This document shows positions 26,929 to 38,000 of a stretch of DNA of 64,000 nt, piece after piece (position 1 is the stretch's first letter; each line of letters opens with the position of its first letter). This stretch comes from an uncultured Saprospiraceae bacterium (lineage in GTDB: Bacteria; Bacteroidota; Bacteroidia; Chitinophagales; Saprospiraceae). The position numbers and the translations under genes are program-made. The notes below the pieces were generated by a model. The model saw nothing but the letters and a program-made list of their open reading frames with translations. It was not told the DNA's origin and did no database searches. Location: NCBI GenBank assembly GCA_937872385.1, contig CALMSO010000004.1:1-64000 (forward strand). Reading direction: 5' to 3'.

Positions 26929-28458
26929 CTACTCGCCCTGCCCCAACGAATAGGCCCGAACCCCATTGATTTCGTAGAGATTTTCTGTTTTGATGCAATC
27001 CAGCCCGGCTTCGGTCAAGCGATTGAGCAAACTCGTAATGGACTGATAAGGGATGCTCGCTACCGTGGTCATTGCATCATGCCCTTGGGTCAGTTGCGAG
27101 GCCTTCGACACAAAGCGGCAGCGCCAGTGGTCGGTGCAGAAGGTTTCGGGCAGCCCTTCGGGATAGACCTTCACCCCCCGATTCGTAATCATTTTGAGTT
27201 GCAAACCGTCGCCAGCAAGGGTTTCCAGCAAGGTGCCCAATTCGTTCGGGTCGCGGCGCTGGCCCGTCCAGTCGAGGAAAATATCTACCCCGACCAGCTT
27301 CTTTGTTGCTTTCGGAATCGGTTTCAATACAATTTCAATAGGTTTTTGCTCCTCTCCAAACTGAACGGCGCTCAGGCGCTCAGGGCGCTGCCCCAGCCGC
27401 TCTATAATGGCTTTGGCGAAAGCCTGCGTCCCTACCCGGCGCGTCGTAAAGGCTTCGCTATAAATGTCTGCCGTGTGGATACCATCTTCCAGCGTTTTCA
27501 GCCAGGCGTTCTGAATCTTCTCGGCTACCTGTGGCTGCCCGATGTGCACCAGCATCATACAAGCGGCATTGAGTAGCCCCGAAGGATTGGCAATGTCCTT
27601 GCCGGCAATGTCGGGTGCTGAGCCATGAATAGCTTCAAACATCGCAAAACCGTCGCCAATATTGGCAGAGCCACCCAATCCAACGGATCCGGCCACTTCT
27701 GCCGTGATGTCGGAAATAATGTCGCCGTACAAATTGAGCGTGACAATCACATCAAACTGCTCGGGCCGCGCTGCCAACCGTGCCGCACCAATGTCTATAA
27801 TATAATGGTCGCGCTGAATATCGGGGTATTCGGCGGCGATTTCATCAAAAACTTGGTGAAACAAACCATCGGTGTGCTTCATGATATTGTCCTTGCTCAT
27901 GCAGGTCACGCGCTGGCGGCCGTAGGCGCGCGCATACTCGAAAGCATAGCGAATCACCTTTTCGCAGCCGGGCCGCGACACCAACTTCAGGCACTGCACG
28001 ACTTCTGCGGTTTGCTGGTGCTCGATACCCGCGTAGAGGTCTTCCTCGTTTTCGCGTACAATGACCAAATCCATATTCGGAAAATTGCTCTTTACATAGG
28101 GCGTATAGGCTTTGCACGGCCGCACATTGGCAAACAAGCCGAGCGTTTTGCGAATGGTCACGTTCAAACTTTTGTAACCGCCGCCCTGAGGCGTAGTGAT
28201 GGGTGCTTTGAGGAACACTCGATTGCGACGCAGACTTTCCCAGGCTTCCGGGGCGATGCCCGATTTGTGTCCTTGCCGATAGACTGCCTCGCCAATTTCA
28301 ATGGACTCGTAGTCAATGGCTGCGCCTGCCGCTTGCAAAATAGATAGTGTTGCTTCCATGATTTCCCGACCGATGCCGTCGCCGTAAGCAATGGTCACGG
28401 TGGATTGAGCGATGGCAGGCTGTAACATTGCCTCCGCGCTTGTTTTTTGCTGGTTCAT
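26929..28458 (-). CDS. icd: NADP-dependent isocitrate dehydrogenase, Thermus type
   Basis: The 509-residue protein has an isocitrate/isopropylmalate dehydrogenase core to about residue 345: TIAYGDGIGREIMEATLSIL, substrate-binding NVTIRKTLGLFANVRPC, and NLYGDIISDITAEVAGSVGL. A C-terminal extension of about 150 residues matches the long form known from Thermus thermophilus. It converts isocitrate to 2-oxoglutarate in the citric acid cycle. The extension and motifs argue against isopropylmalate dehydrogenase. It is preceded by a 180-bp gap holding the gcvP terminator, so it has its own promoter. Confidence 0.9.
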   Translation of the reverse strand: MNQQKTSAEAMLQPAIAQSTVTIAYGDGIGREIMEATLSILQAAGAAIDYESIEIGEAVYRQGHKSGIAPEAWESLRRNRVFLKAPITTPQGGGYKSLNVTIRKTLGLFANVRPCKAYTPYVKSNFPNMDLVIVRENEEDLYAGIEHQQTAEVVQCLKLVSRPGCEKVIRYAFEYARAYGRQRVTCMSKDNIMKHTDGLFHQVFDEIAAEYPDIQRDHYIIDIGAARLAARPEQFDVIVTLNLYGDIISDITAEVAGSVGLGGSANIGDGFAMFEAIHGSAPDIAGKDIANPSGLLNAACMMLVHIGQPQVAEKIQNAWLKTLEDGIHTADIYSEAFTTRRVGTQAFAKAIIERLGQRPERLSAVQFGEEQKPIEIVLKPIPKATKKLVGVDIFLDWTGQRRDPNELGTLLETLAGDGLQLKMITNRGVKVYPEGLPETFCTDHWRCRFVSKASQLTQGHDAMTTVASIPYQSITSLLNRLTEAGLDCIKTENLYEINGVRAYSLGQGE

Positions 28459-28560
28459 TATAAACGATTTGGTGAATGATTTAATAGTAAAACTTTCATC
28501 TCGGATAGAACAACACCAATTAAAATCCAGTTCGCAAACGCAGCTACATTTTTTTCTTTA

Positions 28561-28603
28561 CCAAAAAGAAAAGAGCCGGTCATCCGCTTGATGCCAGCTC
28601 TTT
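28561..28603 (-). terminator. Terminator hairpin after gcvP
   Basis: Read leftward, AAAGAGC (28603-28597) pairs with GCTCTTT (28576-28570), extended by partly paired GGCATC and GATGACC, and is followed by TTCTTTTTGG. Confidence 0.75.
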
Positions 28604-28637
28604 CTTCAAGAAAATCTCTTATGAATCGTGCCGAACG

Positions 28638-31520
28638 CTACACTTCTGCATACGCCTCAATGGGCGGGCAGGTGCACACGAGGTTGCGGTCGCCATAGGC
28701 ATTATTAATGCGGGCTACGGCTGGCCAGAATTTGAAGCCCTCGCGCAGGTACGGCAGCGGATACGCAGCTTTCTCGCGGGTGTAAGGCAGATTCCAATGG
28801 TCAGCTGTAACCAATTCTACCGTATGCGGCGCATGGTGCAGCACATTATTTTCACCATCGGCAGCGCCGGAAGCGATTTCGTCAATCTCTTTGCGAATTT
28901 GCAGCATCGCATCGCAGAAACGGTCGAGTTCGTCTTTGGCCTCACTTTCAGTAGGTTCAATCATAATGGTACCCGCCACCGGAAACGACAGCGTGGGCGC
29001 GTGAAAACCATAGTCTATCAGGCGTTTGGCGACATCTTCTGCACTGACCAACATTTTGAACGGTCGCAAATCTACAATCAGTTCGTGCGCCGAGTGGCCT
29101 TTTTCACCAACGTACAAAATTTTATATGCATTTTCTAAACGCGCCTTGATATAATTGGCATTCAAAATGGCGTATTTCGTAGCATCGGTCACGCCGTGCT
29201 TACCCAACATTTTGATATAACCATACGAAATCAGCAGAATACTCGCGCTGCCCCAAGGTGCCGCCGACACTGCATTGATGCCCTGCACACCACCGGTAGC
29301 CACTAATGGATGCTTAGGCAAAAAAGGTGCTAAACTCTCGTTCACGCAGATGGGCCCCATGCCCGGGCCGCCGCCGCCGTGCGGTATGGCAAAGGTTTTG
29401 TGCAAGTTGAGGTGGCATACATCGGCTCCGATAATGCCAGGACTGGTCAGCCCCACCTGAGCATTCATGTTGGCACCATCCATATAAACCTTGCCGCCGT
29501 GTTGGTGAATAATATCGCAAATTTCTATAATACCAGGTTCAAACACCCCATGCGTAGAAGGATAAGTGACCATCAGTGCCGCCAGATTAGCGCTGTATCG
29601 CTCGGCTTTGGCGTATAGGTCGGCAATGTCAATATTGCCCTGGTCATCACATTCTACCACGACTACTTTCAAGCCCGCCATGACAGCGCTCGCCGGATTC
29701 GTGCCGTGCGCCGAAGAAGGAATGAGGGCAATGTTGCGGTGGTTGTCGCCATTGGCTTCGTGAAAAGCGCGAATAGTGAGCAGCCCCGTGTACTCGCCCT
29801 GCGCACCGGAATTTGGTTGCAAAGAGCAAGCCGCAAAGCCCGTGACCTCACAGAGCCAGGCTTCTAATTCCGTGAAGACCTTCGCGTAGCCCTGTGCTTG
29901 GTCGAGCGGCGCGAAAGGGTGAATATTGGCGTAAGCATCCCAGCTTACCGGCATCAATTCTGCGGCCGCATTCAGCTTCATGGTGCAAGAACCCAGCGCA
30001 ATCATCGAGTGCATGAGCGAGAGGTCGCGGTTTTCCAAACGCTTGATGTAACGCATCATTTTGCTTTCGGTATAATAGCTATTGAACACCGGATGCGTGA
30101 GGAAAGTACTGCTGCGGACTAATTTTTCAGGAATTTGATACCTTGCAGGCTCAGCAGCATTGAAAACACTGTCCACGCCGTCCGCTTCCGCGAAGATGCG
30201 CGCAATGGTTTCGATGTCTTTCAGGCTTGTCGTTTCGTCAATGGCGATTTGAATCGTATCGGCATCATAGTAAAAATTCATTTGATGCCCCAGCGCCAAT
30301 TGGCGAATATGCTGCTGAATAGCGCTATTTACCTTGATGCACAGCGTATCAAAATAAAATTCATTTTGCTGTTCATAATCTAATTGGCGTAAGTGCGTAT
30401 CTAAAATTTGCGTAAGCGTATGCACGCGCTCGGCAATGGCTTTGATACCCTGCGGCCCGTGGTACACGCTGTACATGCCAGCCATGATAGCGAGCAATGC
30501 TTGGGCCGTGCAAATATTGGAAGTTGCTTTCTCGCGGCGGATGTGCTGTTCGCGGGTTTGCATAGCCATGCGCATGGCCGGTTTGTTGTGCATATCCACC
30601 GATACGCCGATGATGCGCCCTGGAATCTGGCGTTTGTACTCATCTTTGGTCGCAAAATATGCCGCGTGTGGCCCGCCATAACCCATCGGCACGCCAAAAC
30701 GTTGCGAATTGCCCACTACCGCGTCCGCGCCCCACTCGCCCGGTGGCGTGAGCAGCGCCAGACTTAAAATATCGGCGGCAACGGTCACATAAATCTCGTG
30801 CGCCTTGCATCTTTCGGCGAAAGCCCGGTAGTCTTCCACGGCACCTTGCCGGTTAGGATATTGCAGCAGCACCCCAAAGGTTTTGCCAGTCGGCTCAAAG
30901 GTTTGCCAATCGCCCACCGTCACTCGGATACCGCCAAACTTGGCGCGGGTGCGCAGGATGTCAATCGTTTGCGACAGCACCTGCGCATCCACAAAAAATT
31001 CATCCGCTTCGTCCTCGGCGCGTTTGATTTTGCCATTTTTAAACCCATAAAACATGTGCATCGCTTCGGCGGCGGCAGTGCCTTCGTCGAGCAAGGAAGC
31101 ATTGGCAATGGGCAGCCCGGTGAGGTCGCTCACCATCGTCTGGAAATTGAGCAGCGCTTCGAGGCGGCCTTGCGCGATTTCCGCTTGGTAAGGCGTATAT
31201 TGGGTGTACCAACCCGGATTCTGGAAGATATTGCGCAGAATGACCGAAGGTGTCACCGTACCGTGATAGCCCATGCCGATGAAAGACTTATAGACCTTGT
31301 TCAGCGTGCCCGTTTGGCGGATTTCGCGCAGATAATCGTACTCAGTCATGGCCTCGGGCAGCTTGAGTTCGCCCTGCATACGGATGTTGGCCGGAACGGT
31401 TTCGTCAATCAGTTGATCGAGTGAAGGCACGCCGATGGTTTGCAGCATCTGCTGTACTTCTGCCGCGTTCGGACCGATATGTCGCTTAGAAAATTGATCA
31501 AAAACAGTTGTCTTGCTCAT
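28638..31520 (-). CDS. gcvP: Glycine dehydrogenase (decarboxylating), P protein
   Basis: The start at 31520 ([20 protein letters not shown]) gives 960 residues, the usual length for the fused single-chain P protein; the frame extends 32 codons further but into the promoter region. The N-half and C-half are the two PLP-fold copies. The PLP lysine lies in [20 protein letters not shown] in the C-half. It releases CO2 from glycine and passes the aminomethyl group to the lipoyl H protein. gcvH and gcvT are not in the window, so the system is split across the genome. Confidence 0.96.
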   Translation of the reverse strand: MSKTTVFDQFSKRHIGPNAAEVQQMLQTIGVPSLDQLIDETVPANIRMQGELKLPEAMTEYDYLREIRQTGTLNKVYKSFIGMGYHGTVTPSVILRNIFQNPGWYTQYTPYQAEIAQGRLEALLNFQTMVSDLTGLPIANASLLDEGTAAAEAMHMFYGFKNGKIKRAEDEADEFFVDAQVLSQTIDILRTRAKFGGIRVTVGDWQTFEPTGKTFGVLLQYPNRQGAVEDYRAFAERCKAHEIYVTVAADILSLALLTPPGEWGADAVVGNSQRFGVPMGYGGPHAAYFATKDEYKRQIPGRIIGVSVDMHNKPAMRMAMQTREQHIRREKATSNICTAQALLAIMAGMYSVYHGPQGIKAIAERVHTLTQILDTHLRQLDYEQQNEFYFDTLCIKVNSAIQQHIRQLALGHQMNFYYDADTIQIAIDETTSLKDIETIARIFAEADGVDSVFNAAEPARYQIPEKLVRSSTFLTHPVFNSYYTESKMMRYIKRLENRDLSLMHSMIALGSCTMKLNAAAELMPVSWDAYANIHPFAPLDQAQGYAKVFTELEAWLCEVTGFAACSLQPNSGAQGEYTGLLTIRAFHEANGDNHRNIALIPSSAHGTNPASAVMAGLKVVVVECDDQGNIDIADLYAKAERYSANLAALMVTYPSTHGVFEPGIIEICDIIHQHGGKVYMDGANMNAQVGLTSPGIIGADVCHLNLHKTFAIPHGGGGPGMGPICVNESLAPFLPKHPLVATGGVQGINAVSAAPWGSASILLISYGYIKMLGKHGVTDATKYAILNANYIKARLENAYKILYVGEKGHSAHELIVDLRPFKMLVSAEDVAKRLIDYGFHAPTLSFPVAGTIMIEPTESEAKDELDRFCDAMLQIRKEIDEIASGAADGENNVLHHAPHTVELVTADHWNLPYTREKAAYPLPYLREGFKFWPAVARINNAYGDRNLVCTCPPIEAYAEV

Positions 31521-31559
31521 TGTTGTAACCCTGGAGGTTTGGTTAGGTAAATGCATCGT

Positions 31560-31590
31560 CAAAGGTACAATTTTTTGTTGTGCTTTGTAA
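31560..31590 (-). promoter_or_regulatory. Probable gcvP promoter
   Basis: Read leftward, TTAC (31590-31587), 19 bases, TACCTTTG (31567-31560). The -7 box matches TAnnTTTG exactly; the -33 box is a variant. The ATG is 40 bases further. Confidence 0.55.
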
Positions 31591-31763
31591 CACATTTGTG
31601 GGTTGTGTTGTTGCAAAAGCAGAAACTAAGCGTAGAAAACACTCCCCCACCCAACCCTTTACCCCGACCTAACTGTCTTATACAATAACCGCTTCAGTTG
31701 TCACGATTGTAGTCAAAAATTATTCATAACACTATATACACTTAACCACAAAAAATACCATCT

Positions 31764-32135
31764 ATGAAAAATTTTGTTCGCTTATCCGTTCTGGCGCTGC
31801 TGCTGGGCACTACGGCCTGTGGGGAAGACCTTTTTTGCACAGATCAACTGGAGTCGGTGTTCATTACCGTCAAGGGCGATCCGCTCGACGATGTATATAC
31901 CATCCGGGAAGCAACTGGCGATACGCTCCGCTTTTATCAGTTTCCGAGCGACGGCGACGCGCGTACCTATACCGTTATGACGGATTCCTTGCGATCGCAA
32001 TTGGAAAAACGCACCGAAACCTTTATTTTTCAAGGACTTAGCGCTGGCAAAATTGTAGTGAACGAACCTTTTGACATCACTGCCGACCGCTGCCATATAC
32101 AATATGTAAGCAGCGTACAGATAGTAACTTGGTAA
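31764..32135 (+). CDS. Small lipoprotein of unknown function
   Basis: The 123-residue protein has a lipoprotein signal (VLALLLGTTAC, mature start CGEDLFCTDQL). Two further Cys (in LFCTDQ and DRCHIQYV) could form a disulphide in the periplasm. The rest looks like one beta-sandwich of about 95 residues. I recognise no family. It is monocistronic, diverges from gcvP and shares a two-way terminator with the convergent TonB receptor gene. Confidence 0.75.
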   Translation: MKNFVRLSVLALLLGTTACGEDLFCTDQLESVFITVKGDPLDDVYTIREATGDTLRFYQFPSDGDARTYTVMTDSLRSQLEKRTETFIFQGLSAGKIVVNEPFDITADRCHIQYVSSVQIVTW

Positions 32136-32177
32136 ATAAAACCTGCCAGATTATGATATAATCCAGCAGGCTTTATT
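32136..32177. terminator. Bidirectional terminator between lipoprotein and thiamine-type TonB receptor
   Basis: A 20-base arm starting AATAAAACCTGC pairs at 17 positions with the arm ending GCAGGCTTTATT; loop of a few bases. A-rich and T-rich ends suit termination from both sides. It directly follows one stop and precedes the other. Confidence 0.85.
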
Positions 32178-32178
32178 A

Positions 32179-34578
32179 TTAAAATCCGATGCTCAGCCCC
32201 AGCAAAAAGTTGGTGCCGGCCTGCGGGTAGAAGCCTTGATCCAGCGCAGGTGCGCCATCATATACATAGCGATACGACCAGGCATTGGTCTCGTACAGCG
32301 TATTGAAAATATTTTGTACTAATAATGTAGCGGCAATTTCTTTAGCAAAACGAGGCTGCCAGACGTAGCGCAGGCGCGCATTAGTAAATGTGTAAGCGTT
32401 TATTACATTATTTACATCCGAAGTATTATCAATATACTGACGGCTCACGTACTTGTTGGATAGGGTCATTTGCAGCGGCCGTAGAGGCTGCCAGCTCAGT
32501 TCTATGCCGGCAATTACATTCGGCGAAAACGACAAATTAGTGTTCCGACGCTCACGGGTTTCTTGCGTAAGCCAATTAAAATCAGCATCATACGAATCAA
32601 TAAATTCTTTAAAATACTGAATCTGATTGCGACTGAAAGTAGCGTTACCATTGAGGCGCAGCGTCGGCAGCAGTTGTAGTCCGCCCATCAGTTCCAGCCC
32701 GAGGCGGTAGCTGCGGTCAATATTCACGCGGGTGAAAGCGCCCACATCATTAATCTGTCCATTTAGCGCAAGCTGGTCGCGGTAGTACATATGATATACA
32801 TTTGCGCCGAAAGCTGCTTTTTTCCAGGTTTGGCGCCAGCCGATTTCGGTGTTGTACAAGCGCTCTGGGCGCGGGCGCGTGGCGGGCGTGGACTCGGTGT
32901 AGTCGTTGCGATTAGGCTCGCGGTTGGCTACGGCAAATGATGCATAAAAATTGGTGTTATCGCGCTCGTATAATATGCCCGCTTTGGGATTCATAAAATG
33001 TAATTCATCCGATTGCGTTACATTTTGTAAATCATTATTAAAACCTAAGAACGTATAATCCACACGCCGATATTGTACGTCCAAATATGCATTCCATGAT
33101 GTAGAAAGTGCATAATTTAGTTTAGCATACATATTAAAATCACTTTTCCGGGCATCATTAAAATAATAATAATCGCCGAGTTCATTAGGAGCAAATTCTG
33201 CCCAGATAACTTTGCCATAATGATCGCCTTGGTAAATATGCCAACCGCCGCCCAGCAGTGCATCCACGCGGTTTTTGGTGTAATTAAGGCTATAAACTGC
33301 CCCATAAAAATGATTGTCCAACCATAATTGTCGAATCAAATTTGTATGCGTAATCGGCGCATCATTTACCACCGGCGAATTAAAATTATAATCTGCAAAA
33401 GCTTGATTGGCTTTATATTGTTCAAAATAACCCAGCCCGCGCGTATAATGTAGCGCCGTATTTACATTCCAATAGCGGCTGACCTGATGATTGTATAATA
33501 ATTGGTAATGCGTTTGGCGATAGTTATCTACCTCATTATCATACGGTTCGCCTGCTTTTTCGGTACCTGCCGAGTTGAAACGCCGGGTTTGCCGATCGGA
33601 TAATAAATCGGGGGGCACGCCATTCCAAGCTTGATAAGTTACTTCATGTCCGGAAAAAACATTTAGTCGCAGCATACTTTTTTCACCGACCATCGCCCCG
33701 GAAAGGTAATAAGAATTCAAATCGGAGGCAGCGCGCTCGATGTAACCATCGGAAGTGATGCGCGACAAGCGCCCGTCAATCGTGAATTTGTTGTTGAGCA
33801 GCCCCGTGCCAAACATGACATTGCCCTTGCGGGTATGGAAGGAGCCAGCGGTAGCGCTGATGTCGGCGTAGGGTTCGGGCCGCAGTTTGGAAGTATTCAG
33901 GTTGATGGAGGCACCGAATGCGCCCGCGCCATTGGTGGACGTGCCCACGCCGCGCTGTATCTGAATGTCGTTGGTGGAGGTAGCAAAATCGGGCAGATTG
34001 ACCCAAAAAGTGCCTTGCGATTCGGCGTCGTTGTAAGGAATGCCGTTGATGGTCACGTTGATGCGCGTGGGGTCGCTGCCGCGTATCCAGATGCCGGTGT
34101 AGCCAATGCCCGCGCCCGCGTCGCTGGTGACGACGGTCGAGGGTGTCCATTGCAGCAAAAAAGGCAGGTCTTGACCGAGGTTGAGCGGTTCCAGTTCAGC
34201 TTTGCCGAGGTTGACGTAGGTCATAGGCGTGGTACGCCCGGCGCGGGTAGCTTTTACAATCAGTTCATCTAATGATACATCTTGCTTTTGCAATTGTACA
34301 TTCCATTCATTATTTCCATTTAGCAATGTAATGCTTTTAGTAAATGCTGCCAACCCGACGTAGGAAACGCGAATATCATAAGTACCTGGCGGTACATCAT
34401 CGAGGCGATAAGTGCCGTTCAAGTCCGTAGCTGCGCCTCGTTCTAAGTTGATAATCAGTACATTAGCCCCGATAAGCGGCTCATTAAAAGCATCGGTGAT
34501 GCGACCGGAGAGCGTGGCTTGCGCGTGTATAAACAAAGTAAATAACAGCGCCATAGCCATTACAAAAAATGGTTTCAT
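32179..34578 (-). CDS. TonB-dependent receptor, riboswitch-controlled, probably for thiamine or its precursors
   Basis: The 799-residue protein has a signal peptide (MALLFTLFIHAQ), a CarboxypepD_reg-like domain at about 21-105 (TLSGRITDAFNEPLIGANVL), a plug (AGIGYTGIWIRGSDPTRINV) and a barrel ending in LLGLSIGF. Alone, the protein does not show its ligand. The 5' leader carries a TPP riboswitch, which in Bacteroidota is known to control outer-membrane receptors for thiamine compounds (OMthi/Omr1 class). I infer import of thiamine or phosphorylated or precursor forms. No PnuT-type inner-membrane transporter or thi gene is next to it. Confidence 0.9.
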   Translation of the reverse strand: MKPFFVMAMALLFTLFIHAQATLSGRITDAFNEPLIGANVLIINLERGAATDLNGTYRLDDVPPGTYDIRVSYVGLAAFTKSITLLNGNNEWNVQLQKQDVSLDELIVKATRAGRTTPMTYVNLGKAELEPLNLGQDLPFLLQWTPSTVVTSDAGAGIGYTGIWIRGSDPTRINVTINGIPYNDAESQGTFWVNLPDFATSTNDIQIQRGVGTSTNGAGAFGASINLNTSKLRPEPYADISATAGSFHTRKGNVMFGTGLLNNKFTIDGRLSRITSDGYIERAASDLNSYYLSGAMVGEKSMLRLNVFSGHEVTYQAWNGVPPDLLSDRQTRRFNSAGTEKAGEPYDNEVDNYRQTHYQLLYNHQVSRYWNVNTALHYTRGLGYFEQYKANQAFADYNFNSPVVNDAPITHTNLIRQLWLDNHFYGAVYSLNYTKNRVDALLGGGWHIYQGDHYGKVIWAEFAPNELGDYYYFNDARKSDFNMYAKLNYALSTSWNAYLDVQYRRVDYTFLGFNNDLQNVTQSDELHFMNPKAGILYERDNTNFYASFAVANREPNRNDYTESTPATRPRPERLYNTEIGWRQTWKKAAFGANVYHMYYRDQLALNGQINDVGAFTRVNIDRSYRLGLELMGGLQLLPTLRLNGNATFSRNQIQYFKEFIDSYDADFNWLTQETRERRNTNLSFSPNVIAGIELSWQPLRPLQMTLSNKYVSRQYIDNTSDVNNVINAYTFTNARLRYVWQPRFAKEIAATLLVQNIFNTLYETNAWSYRYVYDGAPALDQGFYPQAGTNFLLGLSIGF

Positions 34579-34728
34579 AATAAAAGGTAGTTAATGATGA
34601 ATAATTCGCTACTTCAGGGGTTGAAGTGCGCGTTACCCAACAAAACACCATTGAAATTGATTATTGTTAATTGTTGATTAGGCAAAAAACTTGTGCTTTA
34701 CACACTGGAAATCAGCAACTTAACAATT

Positions 34729-34833
34729 TTCGTTCCCTTCCTGGCATTACCCGGGCAGGTTCAATGGGTATGATCTCAGCCTGTTATTTATTTACCATTA
34801 AAAATAGGTTAAATAAAAAAGTAAGGCACCCCA
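34729..34833 (-). promoter_or_regulatory. TPP riboswitch (THI element)
   Basis: On the minus strand the core is intact: GGGGTGCC (34832-34825), a P3 arm where TTATTTA pairs with TAAATAA, then GGCTGAGATCATACCC, TTGAACCTG, and GGGTAATGCCAGGAAGGGAA at the 3' side. These are the conserved P1/P2, pyrimidine-sensor and pyrophosphate-sensor parts of the element. It lies 150 bases before the TonB receptor start and should switch the gene off when TPP is plentiful. Confidence 0.96.
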
Positions 34834-34847
34834 AATGAGAAAGTTGG

Positions 34848-34878
34848 TAAATATACGACAGAAATCCCAATGTTACAA
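34848..34878 (-). promoter_or_regulatory. Probable promoter of the TPP-riboswitch transcript
   Basis: Read leftward, TTG (34878-34876), 20 bases, TATATTTA (34855-34848). Transcription would start at about 34841, just before the riboswitch. The rest of 34579-35039 outside promoter and riboswitch shows nothing else. Confidence 0.6.
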
Positions 34879-35039
34879 TATTTTTGGCTTGGAATGTGTG
34901 AGTACCTCCGCTGTTATGCGTTTTCTTGTTTTTCGGACTTCTACGTTTTGAACAGATTTTACTTTGCAAAAGCGCTTGTTTTGGAAGAAATTTGTCTCGA
35001 AACCGAATTTTATCACTTTGTTCAAAAAAATTGTAGCCC

Positions 35040-38000
35040 ATGACAAAGATGTATGCACATCGCATTTTTCCGAAAACGCCCCTCCGGCAATGGCTTTTGC
35101 TATTCACCTGCTGGATGGGACTCTCCTTAGCCACACAGGCCCAAACCAACGAGCCACCCTGCACCCTCAGCGTGGAAGTAGGTTCCTTAGTGAACACCTG
35201 CAACGGCGGCGCGGTCTGCTTTCGTATCGGCTCCACGGCGGGGCCCTTGGTGGTTTTTATTATTTCCAATACGGTCAATCTTCGGGACACCTTCGATGCC
35301 AATGCGAATATCTGCTTTCGCAATTTGCGCCCCGGCAATTACACCATGCGCGTGTTAGACGCTCAGGGATGCAGCGGCGGCGTCATGTTTGAAGTGCCCC
35401 GCCACGAGGAAACAGTCTTTGAGGCTCGCGTGAAGCCTGTGAGCTGCCATGGTGGCGCTGATGGCGCGATTGATCTTCAGGTGCCAATTGACGTAGCACC
35501 CATTTTCTTTCGCTGGGAAGGCCCCGATGGTTTCAGCGCTGATACGGAAGATATTCGCGGCTTGAAAGCAGGCGTTTACAACGTACAAGTATTTGGTGAA
35601 AACGGCGTTTGTTATGGCGTCGGCAAATGGGAAGTAACCCAGCCGCGCCCCGTAAAAATTGACATTGCCATCAGTCAGCCGACCTGCGGCGGTGCACGGG
35701 TGTGCGCTATGATTGGCGGTGGCACGGCTCCCTATCGAGTGTGGGGCTTCAAACAACTCCCGGCAGGGGTCAATAATAGCAATTTCCTTCGCTTTTTCAA
35801 TTTTGATGAATTAGATCCCGCCGATGCCCAGCCTTATAATCCCGATCCGGCCAATCCTCGGCCTTTCTGCATGGAAGACTTGCCCAGCGATACTTATTAC
35901 ATTATCGTTAGAGATGCCAACGGTTGTTTCAGTTGGAAAATTTTCCGGGTAAATAATGCTGCTAATTTCCAGCAGCGCATTGAAACAACGAATCCGGGCT
36001 GCACTGGCGCTAACGACGGTAAAATCTGCTTCCGCATTATTTCTACCGCAGTACTCACGCCAAATAACCGCTTTAAGACGACCCTAACCATGTCCGCTGG
36101 CAGCGAACAATACACCCTGGAAGGTACAAGTGGTTGTTTTGAAAACCTCGGGCCGGGCGAATACATCCTTACCACCACCAGCTCTACCGGCTGTACGGCT
36201 ACCGAGCGCGTGCGCCTGAGCGTAGCCAGCCCAGTGGAAGCGGAATTTGTACTCTCAGACAACGACTGTGCGAATGGTGCCAGCGGTTGTTTGCGCGTAA
36301 GCGGTGGTACGCGCCCTTATCGTATCTTTGCTTGGACGCATCCCGGCAACGACGATGATGATTTTGAAATTGGCTTTTTTGACAATGGCACGCCCTATGT
36401 GCTGAATGCAGAGCGCTCAACGGCTTTCAACTTTCCGCCGGTGCTTTCGCAGAATACTCCTTTCTGTGCACGCAATATTCGGCCCGGACGCTATATTCTA
36501 ATTGTAGCCGATTTGCAAAATTGCTTCAAGGCGGTTGTGGTCACCATTCCCAATGTCGGTAGTAGCAATATTCGGGCGCGTTTTGAAATCACCAATCAAA
36601 GCTGTGATGCAGGTGCCAGTGCTTGCCTGACCGTGCTGGGGGGCGAGCCGCCTTATGATGTTTCCGTCTGGAAATGGGATCGGCCACAAACGATTATTCC
36701 GCCGGTTGAATTCCGCGATGGGGTGCCTGTGGTACGCGGCGCTACACAGGTACGCTGGAATTGGGCAGTGGACTCTACCGCCAGCAATTATCGCCTTTGC
36801 GCTGACAACATCGAGCCGGGTACTTATTTTATTCTCGTAGTGGATCAAACCGGCTGCTATCAATTAGTGCCAGCATTTGTGCCTCCGGCCAGCGGACTTC
36901 GCCTTGTAGCACAAGCCACCGACGTGCTATGCAATGGAGATGCCACCGGGCAAATCGCGCTGCGCATAGCTGGCGGCGAAGCGCCGTACACCGTTTATTT
37001 TAATGATAATGTAGAGCGCCCCGGAGATATTCAGTCCTTGACCTTTGATAGCTTGGAAGCTGGCGTCTATGCCATCCGCGTAGAAGACAGCAATGGCTGT
37101 AGCGCTGGTATTCGAGTAGAAGTGAAGGAGCCGCGGCCTTTGGTTGCAGAATTTGTACCCTCGTCGGATAATGACCGCTGCGGCCCCTCCAATAGCGGCT
37201 GCCTGCGCGTGGGTGGCGGCACTGCCCCCTACCGTTTCCTCGTCTGGAACTGGATAACGCCGCGCGACGTACTGCCGGAAGTAGTTTTTAATGCAACTAC
37301 CAATACTTTTGAAATAGAAGAGGCTATCCTGACCGATTTATCATTCCTACAACCGGCCCCCAACAGCAGCTCTTGGTGCATCCGCAACGCGCCGCCGGGT
37401 CATTATCTCGTACTGATTATAGATCGCAATCGCTGCCAGTTGCTCACCGAAATCGTTATCCCAGAAACGAACGCCCTGCGCGTACGCGCCGAAGTCGAAA
37501 ACCCTACTTGCCATAGCGAAGCGGGAGGCACCGTCAAATTGCATATTGTAGGCGGCGAAGCCCCTTATCAGGTACGTTTCGGACGCGAATCCATTAGCAC
37601 CGAAGATTCCGTAGTGGTATTTGAAAATGTAGCCCCTGGCAGCTACCCGACTCAAGTATTCGACAACCGGCAATGCGTCGTCTCACTGAATGTAATAGTG
37701 GAAACCCCGCGCATCCAGTTGAATCTCCGCTACGTAGCCACCGGCGATACGGCTTGTGTCAATCCTTCGGGCGGCACCGCGCCTTATGAAATAGAATGGC
37801 TCAACTTAGAGGAAGGGGTAGTCGTGAGCAACGATAGCTGCGTAGGCAATCTCGCACCTGGTGTCTATCTCGTCACAGTCGGCGATGCCGGCGGTTGTCG
37901 TGCTGAGCAAATCTTGATTATTGATCCGCAGCCCTGCGAGGGCGGTCGGGCCATGGTACGCGCAGCGGCTATTCGCTCTGGCGAGTCGGCCACCTTTGTC

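Noticed and set aside
34784..35338. A 184-residue leftward open frame
   Set aside because: It overlaps the TPP riboswitch, its promoter and the start of the SprB-repeat gene on the other strand, and its product has no domain pattern.
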